NCBI GenBank assembly: GCA_903813345.2
Contig: CAIIXF020000171.1
Span: forward strand, 1 to 25,000
Source of the DNA: Owenia fusiformis
Taxonomy: Eukaryota; Annelida; Polychaeta; Sabellida; Oweniidae
Reading direction: 5' to 3'
Length of the DNA: 25,000 bases
Of the stretch, positions 11,708 to 22,848 are shown piece after piece. How positions within the stretch are numbered: the stretch's first letter is position 1; each line of letters opens with the position of its first letter. The notes under the pieces are model-generated. The model had not been told where the DNA came from and ran no database searches. It worked only from the letters and a program-made list of their open reading frames with translations. Both the position numbers and the translations under genes were made by a program.

Positions 11708-12472
11708 GGGAGTGAAAGGCCACAACAGCAACTGTTTCTACAAATGAGTTGTTTAATATTGTAAGTCCTCGGCCATATCAGGTGGCTTTTATGGCCTTTA
11801 GTTCTGGACCATGTGTCTCCATAATACAGACTTTCTTATCAGTTCACATATCTGTAATATCTCACTAACAAAGAGGATATTAAACTCAAGGCTTTGTTGA
11901 TAAATTTATTCTTGTCATTGCGGTCTAATTTGATTTGTGAATGCTCTCCTATGAGCTGTACTTGCTTGCATGGCGTTTTAATACCTCTATGTTGGCTGTT
12001 TGCATGTACATCCTGGCATTTCATGTAATCTTAGCCGTGTGGTTATCCCAGGACGTAAGATGAAGCGAAGCAATATTATAATAACAAGTATATTTCTCAT
12101 CCTATGAATTTCTATACATACTAGTTTAGATTCGAGAGCCATTAATGTTGAATACGAATTCCATTTCAAAATTCTAATTCCATTTCTTAATACAGTCTCT
12201 TATATAGTCAGTCAACATGGCTATTTAGGTTAGAGGCATAATTGATGGAGTCTCTCCATTTCAGGCATTTCTTGGGGTATTACAATAAGGAGGGTAGCTC
12301 ATATATCAAAAACAACAGTGTTCAAGAAAAAATGATATCGCTGGTTGAATTGCTGAATATCTCAAGAGATTTCTAGGCATTTAGATGTGAGAATAAGTCA
12401 AATTAACTTGTGTGATAGATACCCTTTGTAGTGTTTAAGATATCATTGTCCAAGTAGAGCGAAATTAGAATT

Positions 12473-12486
12473 CAGTCTCGAGACTG
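12473..12486. repeat. 14-bp perfect palindrome
   Basis: CAGTCTCGAGACTG is its own reverse complement and centres on an XhoI-type CTCGAG. It could be a dimeric factor site or a chance event. Confidence 0.5.
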
Positions 12487-14137
12487 TGCTATATCTTATG
12501 TGATGTAGAAAAACACAGCTTAATATGTCGGCTGTTAGAAAAACAAGGAAAATTCAGTATTGAGATTGGTGAAGATTCATCAATAGAAAACTGTTCTATC
12601 ATCTTCAGGATATGTCCGAACTCTGTTCCCCCAGCCCCTCTTAGGAATATATAGAGTTTATATATGAGGGATGGTGAGAGGAATGTTTTGTTCTTATTGA
12701 AGAATATGCCTCTATTACACATATCTTATTGGGACTCAGAATGCAGTAACTCAAACTTGTGAAGATGCCACTTAACAGGATATCCACAGTCATCAATTTT
12801 AGATCCTCCTTTATGCATCATTCCAACCTCATTCACCCAATGATTAAACCAGATTTGGATTAAAAATATCATTTTTACTGAACAACGAAACTACATTAGG
12901 GAGCTTTGGGTAGTAATACATAGATTTTAATGCAAATGGTGTTATTCAAATATCTCAGGTAATTACCAAGTGCAAGACGTTGTATTGGTCTCTACTTCAA
13001 AAGAATTTAGCCTGATAGTAATAATATAGAAAGACTTAGCCGAGTTACAATAAATACAGATCCATAAAATACATTTAGCAAATAAAAAAAGATGTAGCCA
13101 TTAGTATTCAAAGTAAAAAATCTCTCTTGCACACCATTAGAGCATGGATGGCATGGTGCATCACATTGTCTCTCTTTAACCACAATTGCTATCTGTTTTA
13201 TATGTGTAGCTTTCTGTATGTGTACACTATGAATCAACGGTTTATCTGAGGTCAAAGTATTGCCCTTATCAGCTCATCTTCCTTAATATCAGTGAATTGT
13301 GGTGTTATAGTCATCCCTCCAAGTTACCCTTTGTGACTTCCAATATAATGATGTCACATAGGGATATAGTGCCAACTCCCATAAAGGTTGAGAAAGTTGT
13401 CTCCATCACCATAGCAGCGACATTAAGCATAAAGAAGATTGGTACACTCCTAGATATAAAATGTCATGGTGATCGCATTTATGATTGAAACAGAGTGAAT
13501 CAGTAAAGAAAAATTTAGGCTGGTGAAAATACTGAGCTGTATATACAGCCAGAAAAACTGAAGAAGTATCATCACATGTTTCTGAAAATAAAATGGTGGA
13601 CAAAGACTTGACTAGATGTATACAGTAGTTAGGATGGCTGTGTACAGGGAAAGCATTCAAGCATGATGTAAAAGATTGCTTGAAGCTGTCTCTCCCTCTC
13701 TCGTCTATATTAGACGGTTAATCATCCCTGCACATGCATTAACTCCCCGACCTTTCTCTCATGCCACTAGGCATCTCTCTATTACATGATTACCATATAA
13801 AATATTAAAGCATTTTGGAGTGTATATATTATACATGTACTAGTATACAGCTGTATTTATTGGTGTTGTGATGCTTTTATCTTCTGACCTTCCTTGTAAT
13901 ATGTCACTGTCCTCTTCTACAATTGATAATTAACAAATTTGCGTTAGTTGATGTCCGGAGTGTCGCTGGTACTGTATTGTTGCCTTATATAGGGGATTAG
14001 TTGTGACGTGATATAGCACTCTATATATGCTGGTGAAGATAACAGCATAAAAAAAGAATAAATAATCTTGCCCTTTGAGGTTTTACAAGCATTTAATCTG
14101 TATAAGCGTACTGCATTTCATGCTATTGTTTGTACAG

Positions 14138-14169
14138 TATGAAGAGCTCGCTCATTGAAATCAACCCAG
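14138..14169 (+). CDS. Candidate 32-nt exon with possible start codon
   Basis: The acceptor-like tract gctattgtttgtacag ends at 14137, and a strong donor, CAG followed by gtatgt, ends the segment at 14169. Only one frame is open. It begins one base into the exon with an ATG that has A at -3, reads MKSSLIEINP and leaves one base. The phase fits the segment starting at 14401, giving a 231-bp intron. The exon could be the first coding one of a small gene or an internal exon. No family is recognised. Confidence 0.25.
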
Positions 14170-14351
14170 GTATGTTGAATCATAGAAACGTTTTCAGCCG
14201 GAATGGGGATGTCATCTTAATGTGATATTGATACAGCTCTGAGAGACCATCTTCTATTGGAGATGCGTTTGATAGTAGATTAAAATTGTCACAATGATAC
14301 TATTGCAGTCACGTCATAATATAGCGAAGCTGACATTGTTAATTTATCACC

Positions 14352-14369
14352 GCTATAATTAATTATAGC
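14352..14369. promoter_or_regulatory. 18-bp palindrome with TAAT/ATTA cores
   Basis: GCTATAATTAATTATAGC is a perfect palindrome. It contains overlapping TAAT and ATTA cores, the usual target of homeodomain proteins. By a rough estimate, a perfect 18-bp palindrome appears about once in five windows of this composition, so chance is possible. It lies inside the putative intron between 14169 and 14401. Confidence 0.3.
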
Positions 14370-14400
14370 AGTTTTCAGCTTGATAGAATTATCCTTATAG

Positions 14401-14612
14401 CCCGGAGGTGTTTGATTGCTTCCCAATTCCTCCATTTAATACCAATGTACCAAAATATGCTTGAATCCAAGATTTATGAGCTTAGTGGTCTAGATGCACT
14501 TTTCGAAAATAAAGCGGAATTTAAAATTCAGATGGCATTAATCCCGGAGGTATTTTATCGCACTGATCTTTGCTTTATGAGAGGAAGGTATTTATTCCAG
14601 CAATGGTTCTGA
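14401..14612 (+). CDS. Candidate terminal exon, unknown protein
   Basis: A moderate acceptor (gaattatccttatag) ends at 14400. The frame phased with the 14138-14169 segment is then open to a TGA at 14610-14612. The peptide starts RRCLIASQFLHLIPMYQNML and continues through an amphipathic stretch (YELSGLDALFENKAEFKIQM) to end LFQQWF. An ATTAAA at 14631-14636 could serve as a polyadenylation signal. An alternative donor (GAG before gtattt, 14550) would make it an internal exon ending at 14549. Codon use is AT-rich and not clearly coding. The phase match has a one-in-three chance by accident. Confidence 0.2.
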
Positions 14613-15744
14613 TCAAACAGTATTGTCAGTATTAAAAGTATAAATGATCATGTTTGTGTTTGTATTTTGGTGTATAAAACATTTGAAATGCTTCAGTTTT
14701 TCTATGCAAGGGCCAAGCCCAATGATAAAGCAATTATAACGACGCTCTGTGGTTACAGTAAGAATAGGAAATTGTATGTTATTCGGTAAGGCTTGCATGT
14801 GAGCTCTTTGTGAATTCTTAGCTTGCTAGCTTTTATACAATCTTAGATTACTTGTCGGTGAATTGAAAACTTTCCTTAGTCCAAATAATAGCATTTAATT
14901 TGGCTAGAACGATGTAAGTAGATGTTGCCATAGCAACCAAAATTCATACATTAATTATAATGTGGGGTAATAACTGTAATTAAAATAGACTTTGGAAATA
15001 TGCACCTAGTTAGCATTGTGTTTGTGGAAAGGCTAAAGAAGACTTTGAAAAGGAAACTTAATTGAAGTCTATCATTACCTATATTAAATGGTACATATTT
15101 AATCGTAAATTTTAATGAAACCAGCGTAGTATTACTAAGCTAACCAATCTGGGGCATAGCAATGTCACATCAGAGACGTCCTCCCGAATCACAACAGCCC
15201 TACTTCCCATCTCTAGGATTTATTTTTCAATTATCTTCATTATGAATAATAATCTGGCATAATTCTCTCTGTTTAATATGGACTGTTTCTTAACCTATCA
15301 GTGAACTACTATCATGGTGATATTATCATACAAAACAGAAAATTACATGTACAATTTGAAATGAATAAAATAGACAGACACGGAATCATCACTCTAAATT
15401 CAAAAGAAACGCAAGAGAATGTGATACTTGAAACAAATCTTCGAGAGAAATAGACTTAAATATGCATGATTAGAGTGTCATAGAAAAGCAGGGTGACATA
15501 ATGTTGAGGAATCTTGAGGGGCATTACGACATGCTCTCAAAGAAATCTTACATGGGAACCTACCATCAGGGAGAAAAAAGAAGATTCTACCAATATCCTC
15601 CAGAAGAACCATCATTAATTCATATGTGATATTTGAAGTAATTTGGGTTATTCAGCTGCTTTTTCATATTGAGTGTGTCATTAGAGATACTGCCTTCATT
15701 AAAAAATATGTCCCACTTATGGCTGAAACGACATTGAGTGTTTT
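14613..15744. other. Non-genic stretch
   Basis: No gene is supported. It contains the perfect RFX-like site at 14924-14937 and a TACATGTA at 15344-15351. The remaining sequence is AT-rich and unremarkable. Confidence 0.6.
14924..14937. promoter_or_regulatory. Perfect RFX X-box match
   Basis: GTTGCCATAGCAAC matches GTYNCCATRGNAAC at all 14 positions, with both half-sites intact. By a rough base-composition estimate a perfect match is expected far less than once in 25 kb. RFX binding is established for this motif in animals, but whether this copy is bound is inference. No start of a downstream gene can be seen. Confidence 0.45.
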
Positions 15745-15897
15745 ATGAAGGAAGGCCTCTTAGAACAACCATTATCATTTTTAGTTAACAGTTTCATGAA
15801 AGAGGGCCTCTTAGAACAACCATTATCATTTTTAGTTAACAGTATCATGAAAGAAGGCCTCTAAGAACAAGCAATATCATTTTTAGTCGACAGTATC
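15745..15897 (+). repeat. Three 51-bp tandem repeats
   Basis: Units start at 15745, 15796 and 15847. Unit 2 differs from unit 1 at 3 of 51 positions, and unit 3 differs from unit 2 at 6. The period is 17 codons. In the plus frame beginning with the ATG of each unit, the first two units are open and encode MKEGLLEQPLSFLVNSF and the same peptide ending in I. Unit 3 has a TAA after MKEGL. Two of the three changes between units 1 and 2 are silent. An in-frame TGA lies 18 bp upstream of unit 1, so the total open frame is about 45 codons. Sequence after 15900 no longer matches. Confidence 0.85.
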
Positions 15898-17188
15898 ATG
15901 CACTTTTTATGAACAGATATCATTAAACAAATATTCAATAAAAATTCAAATTCAGGATTTTCTTATATTCTTCATGTTGGGCTTGGTCAAAAGTTTTGTC
16001 AAAGGGTGTGACTTGTATATTATGCTATGATTAGGAATTGATTGGCAAAGTCATGGGTTAAATGCCCTAACTAACTTCAATAATTAATATTTCTGCCACA
16101 TAACCAATAAGTATATCTTGTATTATTTGTCGTCACATAGTTCAGATCTTTGAGACAGAATCTATCACTTTTGCCATATGATATTTTCTATGATCAGTAC
16201 ATCCACATGTGTTTATCCAATTACATTAGGTATAAAATTAATTGTTGATTATTGAATATCATTAACAAAAATAGTTTAGGGTCTTAAGTCGAGGACAAAC
16301 ATGTTTTTAAACAAGGGGGAAGTGTAGCACGGTGAATGTAAGCCATCAGTTATATATGGCGAGATCTGAGCTCTTTATTATTCCTTAGAGAAGCATCTGA
16401 TTCATATGTTTGCTCAGTGTTAGCAGAATTTTGCATCAAGACAGTATATACAGTGTGTTTCTTTAAGACCCGGCTTAACTTCAAACATGCCAGGCTTTTG
16501 TATGTCCCATCTTCAATGGAGAAACTATTGTTTATGATATCATAGCTCCTGGGGGCTGCTTGTTTTCTATAAATTTCCCATCTCAAGTATCACACTTCAA
16601 CTTAATTAGCATTTTCTCTGTCAACATGGGTTGTGACCCTTACAAACCTTTGATGATGAATATTCCATCTCCAAGAATTCTGGGGCATCCTTGAATATAT
16701 CACTAAAGTAAACATGCCACAATATGTAGCTGGGTAGAAGTATTACATATTATCAATTTCAGATGTTTTAGCCAGAGGTACAATGTAGTAGAATCACCAC
16801 AGGTTCTATCATGTTATAGACAAAGACCTTATTTTATAAAGGGAATATATACTGAGGTGAACATGCGTGCAATCCATGCTCAAAATGTTACGAATTCTAC
16901 AGTCCACGCCATTTGCCTATTGTTAGGTAATATATATATATGCAAAATGAATATATACTGGGTGTGATCTCTATTATTGAGTTTGTTATAAAGAAATGAC
17001 AATAAGCCTTTGTGGATTCTAATGTCCAAGAGAAATGATCCATTTTACATAGTTTCCTGTTGGAAGTGACAAAATACACCCTTGGCTTGGTGCTTGGTTA
17101 GATACATATAAGAAACCTTCATACATGTACATTCTCCCTTCATGGAGTATATTATATAGCCATTGTTCACGATATCATATTTTACTTT
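15898..17188. other. Non-genic stretch
   Basis: AT-rich sequence without supportable genes. It includes a short (TA)5 run near 16931 and a TACATGTA at 17122-17129. Minus-strand frames of 78 codons (16350-16586) and 60 codons (16897-17079) show no motifs. Confidence 0.55.
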
Positions 17189-17346
17189 TCACTCATGAAA
17201 TTTTAATGCAGCTTCATATTCAAACACATTGGGTTCTTTCAAACTGTGTAACTGAAGTTGATGTTCTCCAGCCTCTTTTAGCAGAACAAACACTGCCATT
17301 GCGCTAGGCACATGCCAAGTGTAGTTACCATAGCGATGGTGTGTGT
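17189..17346 (-). CDS. Candidate terminal exon, minus strand
   Basis: Protein unknown. On the minus strand a strong acceptor (caactctcttcctttcag, with a branch-point-like cactcaac just upstream) opens a frame of 51 codons to a TGA ending at 17189. The peptide begins THHRYGNYTWHVPSAMAVF, passes through LLKEAGEHQLQLHSLKEPN and ends EAALKFHE. The composition is balanced, with many charged residues and no run of AT-driven residues, unlike most frames in the window. The other two frames stop early. One base from a preceding exon is needed to complete the first codon. No canonical AATAAA follows the stop nearby, which counts against a true last exon. The frame is also open upstream of the acceptor, giving 105 codons in all. 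Confidence 0.33.
17324..17337. promoter_or_regulatory. Weak RFX-like site
   Basis: GTTACCATAGCGAT matches the X-box consensus with two mismatches. It overlaps the candidate minus-strand exon, so either coding constraint or binding could explain it. Confidence 0.15.
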
Positions 17347-20208
17347 CTGAAAGGAAGAGAGTTGAGTGGTTGGAAGATAGAGGTTCCCACAAATATAATT
17401 CCCCGTACTCATATTTTAAAACAATGAATAGAGGAAAATAGAGGAATGGGGATGATGTAGAGTGAATTTTCATGAAGCGTTTTCTATGATTTGTAGATAA
17501 TGCCAATAGAGGATTTGGGCACTTTGCTAAGTTTGTGAGAATCTTGGAATTTTATAAAACCAATCCCGGGTTTGAAACTCCAGTTAGATACTATAATGGT
17601 ATCGGCACTTACACTATGGCACTAATAATTAGGAAGTTCTCTTCCTGCTTTCTATTGGCCCAAACCTTTAGATGACAATACACAAAATGGATTTTTGTTT
17701 GTCCTGTCCCTAGCTTGTTTTAACTTTGCTGTATACATTGTATATTTTACAAATGGAAGCTTGGAAGAAGGTGAGGGTCCCCCATTAGCTCCGCTAGTGT
17801 CTTATGTACATACTAGGGATTGGAGAGATTTCAGAGGAAGTGCTAGCATTTATCAAACAATTACGGCCATTGTCCCACCTCAATCCTGCCACTTTCTCAT
17901 TATCTATCGCTAACTTTCAGGTAGTTCAAACACGTCATCTTATGTCTTATTTTCCCAGCTTTGTTGACGGTAGCTGTTAATTTTAAAGCGATAAGTGTTT
18001 TGTGTCTTTGTGAAGTGGCACGATTTAAAAGCAGGATGTCCTATGTGTACTGCGCTCTGTAACCCCCATATGAAATATGAACACCGCTCACATATACGAT
18101 TACAACATAGGTTAATACCATGGAATCTATGAGGAATGAAATAAGCAAACATAAGTCTACACTCTTGGTTGTTAAGATTCAATAGAATCAACGATTCATT
18201 GAAATATCAAAAATGGTGTTTGATAATGACTGAATTTGTTCTCAGGTTAGAACAGAGAGTAGAGATGGACAATGGGTTAAACGGCATTCAGGAAATGTTT
18301 TTTTTGTTGAATGTGGGTAATTAAGTTAGGATCACTAGGGTAATCCATATCTATAGTTCTCATTATCGTAACTTTGAAACAGAGCCATCTTACATGCATT
18401 TGCTATCACAAAATCTAAACACGAAGATCTTTTATTAGTCATATTTTCATTGTAATCTTTTTGTATGTGTCATTCTAAGCTAAGTTGTCCAATTATGAAA
18501 TTGAGAGGATTAGGTCATTCTGTTCCTTATATTTAATTCAACGTACCGGGTCCTGATTGAATACTTCGATAAAATTATTAAAAAAATAGAAGACAGGCAG
18601 CAAGGAAGGAATGGAATATATTATTGTTTCTTTATTGCTTGTCCTTTGACCGAAGTTGATTATTCCGTTGAATACCTGTTATTTTCCAAGATGAAAGAAA
18701 CTGGAGATTTTTATTTGCTTAATTTTTTGTTTTCAAGTACGCTTGTCAGAAATAAAAAATTTTCTGAGGTGTTATCCTTGCATAATGTCGGGTAGATTAT
18801 CATCTGCTTTGTAAAGGGTGTCAGTCAAAATGCAGGCTTATAAAAAGATATGACAGTTCATTAGAATCGCATCATCTTTATCCATAGCTGTCGGATTATG
18901 GTGTGGGATATTATTGGATGCCCATGCTTTAAATTGTACTTTGGGTATGGATGCCGTGTCAATGTTCATCAACATTTTGAACTGAATCTCTGTTTTACAA
19001 GATTTTTTTCAATTTTCGCTTCGAGTGTAGACTTTACGATGCTCCTCTTTTACATTGCTTTTCTTTCTAACAATCTCTATTTATGTAAACAAGGCTGTCA
19101 TAGTATTTGCCCAGAGCTTGTGTTAGGGTTTGATTGGTTGGCATATGCTGAAGTTTGCCGGCCATCTTCAAAGTCTCTTTACATTGCATCAAAACCATCA
19201 AGTTGTCCTGCATATTAATATCACGGAGGTGATTTTTTGAACTGTACAATTCAGTAAATATGGTTAGGATTTTCAATGAAGAAGTCAACAGACTGGTAGT
19301 CAGTATTCAAAACCATATAGATGAGCCAAAAGGCAAGTAGTTCATTCAAATTTTAGAGTGAAATTATATGAAAATAAGAATGAAAGGAGTGAAATTTAGT
19401 ATGGGCTGTCCATCTTGTCCAGAGCTTATCGCAAATTATACGTCACATCGGATGAGCTGACATTGTTCATTGAGATGCGGCTATGGGGTTCATGAAATCA
19501 ATCAGAAAATAGCTTCCTGGTTTGAGTTGTTTGTGCGTGCTTTATGCTAGAATTAATAAAGTTTGTGGATGATTGGGCTTATAAATATGAGCTGTCTTAT
19601 CACTTGACTCTTACGTGCCTGTAAATAATTTCTCTGAAAAAAGGATTTTTTAAATTACTTGTTCAAGGTGATTTCAGAGTCCATCTTGGAGGAATTATAA
19701 TAGCAGGAGAGAGGAAATTTTATGAATTTTATTATAAATGAATTCAAGATTTTCAAATGATGTTAAATTATTAGAGAAATGGGCATAATTGAGAAATAGA
19801 ATAATATGTTAGAGTAGTATTCTTTCTGTCCCTTTAACACATATAAGGATGAGAATAGGAAGAAGGCTAAAAGGAACTAAAAAAACATGTCTGCAATTTA
19901 AAGCAAACTTGAGTTCGAGGACATACTGTATACATTACTGTAATTTTAATTCGAATAATTTACTCTTTACTTAATTAACTTGGATTGTTGAATATTTCGA
20001 TAATATAATGAATGAAAAATATTTTTTATGAATATATGTGTATGGTTTATATTAAACAGTCCCTTGCTTAAGATTTTAATTTTGTCAACTCTTTTCTTTT
20101 ACTCTTTAATTAGAACATTATCTTTATTAAATGTTTATTCATTTTTGAGTGTCTTAATGTTTAGTGTTGTTCTTCTTTTTTTTGTTAACTGTACAAAATT
20201 TATAGTTT
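17347..20208. other. Mostly non-genic stretch with ambiguous open frames
   Basis: Two plus-strand segments, 17714-17770 and 17959-18062, have good acceptors and compatible phases but no recognisable product. The longest open frame in the window (18898-19218, plus, 106 codons) overlaps a 73-codon minus frame (19067-19288). The shared part is less AT-rich than its surroundings, yet neither strand has good splice sites or a known domain. The rest is AT-rich. Confidence 0.5.
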
Positions 20209-20382
20209 ATGTTACAATTTAAGATTATCTGTCTTTGTGTTTTCATCGCAGGTTTAGCAGCTATTTGTGTGCCTCTGGTAATCATGGCAACAGTTGTTAT
20301 AGATATAGATAGTCATGTGCTACCAACCAACAAATATTACATCAAGGGGCAATACTTTGAAACTGAAATAGGAAGAAAGTAA
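20209..20382 (+). CDS. Possible 57-residue membrane peptide or exon
   Basis: The ATG-to-TAA frame is 57 codons. Residues 6-31 are almost wholly hydrophobic, starting IICLCVFIAGLAAICVPLVI, and could span a membrane. A polar tail (NKYYIKGQYFETEIGRK) follows. An in-frame TAG precedes the ATG, and the start context is poor, with T at -3. An alternative reading uses the acceptor tgtgttttcatcgcag ending at 20251, which makes the last 43 codons a terminal exon in the same frame. An AATAAA at 20391-20396 lies nine bases after the stop. Frames of this length are common by chance here, so only the membrane pattern and the nearby signal make it notable. Confidence 0.15.
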   Translation: MLQFKIICLCVFIAGLAAICVPLVIMATVVIDIDSHVLPTNKYYIKGQYFETEIGRK

Positions 20383-22848
20383 TGAATGGGAATAAATCAA
20401 TTTGAATAATCGTCACTCTTTAATTTTATTTTGACATACAGAAATCTTACAATATTACGATTTAACCGAAAATAGAATTTGGAGAAGTTTGAAAATGGTG
20501 AAATACTAAACATGGGTGATAAACAAAGGACCTTTTTATGAGTGTCAGGCATTGTCTTTAAACTAACACATATCATTTGTGTCAGCATAATCAAAATTAA
20601 AAATGTTTTGAAATAATATTTCGCTTTAGCCTTGATCTGTATGATTAATTGCATTTAATCGCTTTCATTGTTTTGGAAATAACATACATGTACACATGTA
20701 CAGTATATGACATGAAGTATGAATGTCCTTGGTTTATAACATTACTAACAAATATATCATTAAAAATGTTACAACATATTCAATCATTCTTGAAAAAAAT
20801 ATTGAAAATAATAAGCGACTAAATTGTTTACCCAACTAATTATATCATCTTTTCATTAAAAATGGGTAACTTTTGAGGTTCATTTAAGGTGGACTGTCAA
20901 AACAATAGATGAACTTTAGTTTTGATAAATAGTATATGATTTGATTCACCGTTATCAAGAAGCGTCCTAATTAGGCATTATCAATGTTATCTTTTGATAA
21001 GTGTTTAGAAAAGTAGAAAGATAAGTAAAATAAAAAGATAAATCAACAGAAGACATTGTTTTATTTTATATGCGAAGATAAGATTTTTAGGGTATTTGTA
21101 AGTGCAATGTAAATAGAAGCATTCAAAATAGAATAATTATCAAAAGATTACTATCTCACAAAAATCAAGCTATTTTTATTATATGTTTAAACAGATTGAA
21201 TTAGAATCTTTATCTCTAAAGCGCAAATAACATATGTTATCGTATATATATGATACATTCAAGTTGATGTCATAAGGACGTTTAGAACCCCCCTGAAGTG
21301 TCTATAAAGCTGTTTCCTTAATCTATGACATATCATGATTTTTACCCCAATATAAATCCTTGTCTAAAGCCTTAAAACAGATTTATTCATAGAATGATAT
21401 AAAGGACTCTGTTAAAATTTGATTCTAAATATAATTTTTTGTTTTCAATTGTTAAAGTAGAATATTCTTAGAATAACACTTCTTTATGCGAGTCAATGTT
21501 TATAATACAGGCACAATTTGAGCTTGTAACATCCTTTCAAAATTTGTCCTCATTTTTTGGCTTTTTCTTTAAATATGAACAAAGTAATCTGTTTTTTAAC
21601 ATTTTTTGATGAATTAGGGTGTTTATCCCAAGTATGGCATTTGAACGGCTTCTTAATCCTCTTGTTTAGCTATATTTTATAAAATGACATCAGCCTGGGT
21701 TTGAGATTTTTCTGATGGGACTATTTGAAGATCCCTGGCTTTACGGAGCACATTGCTCTCGCCAGATTGCTTCATACTGGGGACAACATATAATGTATAA
21801 AAACGTCAGTTCTACATTATGAATGATCTTCTAAATGAGAACTTATTTTTCACTCGAGATCACTGGGGACCATTTCGTAAAACCCTGTCCACAAGACAAT
21901 GATCAAGTTTCTCACATTTATCATTAAATATTTTTGCCGATTGGGTTTAATTGATGATGTTGTGACCATTTATTCATGTGTCAGAAAGAAGCTGAAATCT
22001 ACTTTCGTTTATTACATGAAACCACACGCATCTATGGATTTAATCATAGATTATCAACAATACAGTACACCTTATATGGCTTGACATTATATTAAATGAC
22101 ACAGGATACGGAAAGATATATAACATTAAACTATAATACACCGAGATTAAGAACACAATTAATACATGTTAATCTCTCTACGAGATACAGTATAGACGTC
22201 AGATTGATGTTTCATAGCTAGATCCAGGTTTAATATGAATTTGCAAATTACAATTTATGAATCATTGTATGATATGCATTAATGAACTTTGTTGATAGCA
22301 ATTAGACTCGCAATGTCCTATATCAGGTATAATAATGAAATTACTTTTCATGTACAATTTTTCCTTCTGGAAAATACTTCGAAAATCACATTGATGAAGT
22401 TTACAATGTTCATAAATAAACTGTAATATATATGAATTGACATGTTTTTTTATAATAGTTATTTTGTAAGGACTAGTCGTTAATTAGTACCACTATTACA
22501 ATGTGCGGTGGGCTGTGTATTGGCCTCCATGGTCCATTAACTCTGAAATGTTATTTACAATAACCCACGATGTCAAGCCTATAGGACAGCATGCACTCAC
22601 TGCACGTGTATTGTCTATATGTACAGCCGAGGTTATAACTATAGGGGTATAGTTACTAGATGAAAACAATTTTTTATTTTTTTTTGTAGAATGACATCAA
22701 AGGAATCATTTGTTTGTATAAACTGTATAACATAGGTTCAATGGTATGATATATGATTTATGTTACTCATGCAGTCACCATTTTCCTATTGTTAAACATA
22801 AATATGGCATCATTTTTTTAAAAATTTGAATCGTTTAACGTAGTTCAG
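20383..22848. other. Non-genic stretch with small GC-richer islands
   Basis: Most of this is very AT-rich. Two short GC-richer islands, 21720-21790 and 22500-22640, contain segments on the minus strand bounded by acceptor- and donor-like sites (21745-21776, 22500-22542, 22601-22638). They may be small exons, regulatory elements or chance, and none is called. One TACATGTA is at 20685-20692. Confidence 0.5.

Larger units (their letters stand above)
6705..14137. other. Long non-genic AT-rich stretch
   Basis: More than 7 kb carries no supportable gene. It holds a GATA-type inverted repeat (7770-7784), a TACATGTA (9784-9791), a hairpin (11688-11707) and a 14-bp palindrome (12473-12486). A 55-nt segment at 8066-8120 lies between a fair acceptor and a gtgagt donor, but it is AT-rich and open in two frames, so it is not called. 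Minus-strand open frames at 12489-12722, 13007-13255 and 13406-13660 are 77-84 codons long and show no motifs. A pyrimidine-rich block at 13689-13706 ends in AG with no donor beyond it. Confidence 0.6.

Noticed and set aside
12035-12054. 20-nt GC-rich segment between an acceptor-like tag and gtaaga
   Set aside because: Too short to judge, and the acceptor has a weak pyrimidine tract.
13689-13789. Strong pyrimidine tract ending in AG followed by open frames
   Set aside because: No donor follows, and two competing frames are open for only about 20 codons.
18898-19218. Longest open frame in the window (106 codons, plus)
   Set aside because: One or two frames this long are expected by chance in 25 kb of this composition. 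No domain, no good splice sites, and a hydrophobic, Cys-rich composition.
20028-20222. 64-codon hydrophobic plus frame
   Set aside because: Typical product of T-rich DNA, with no polar segments or conserved pattern.
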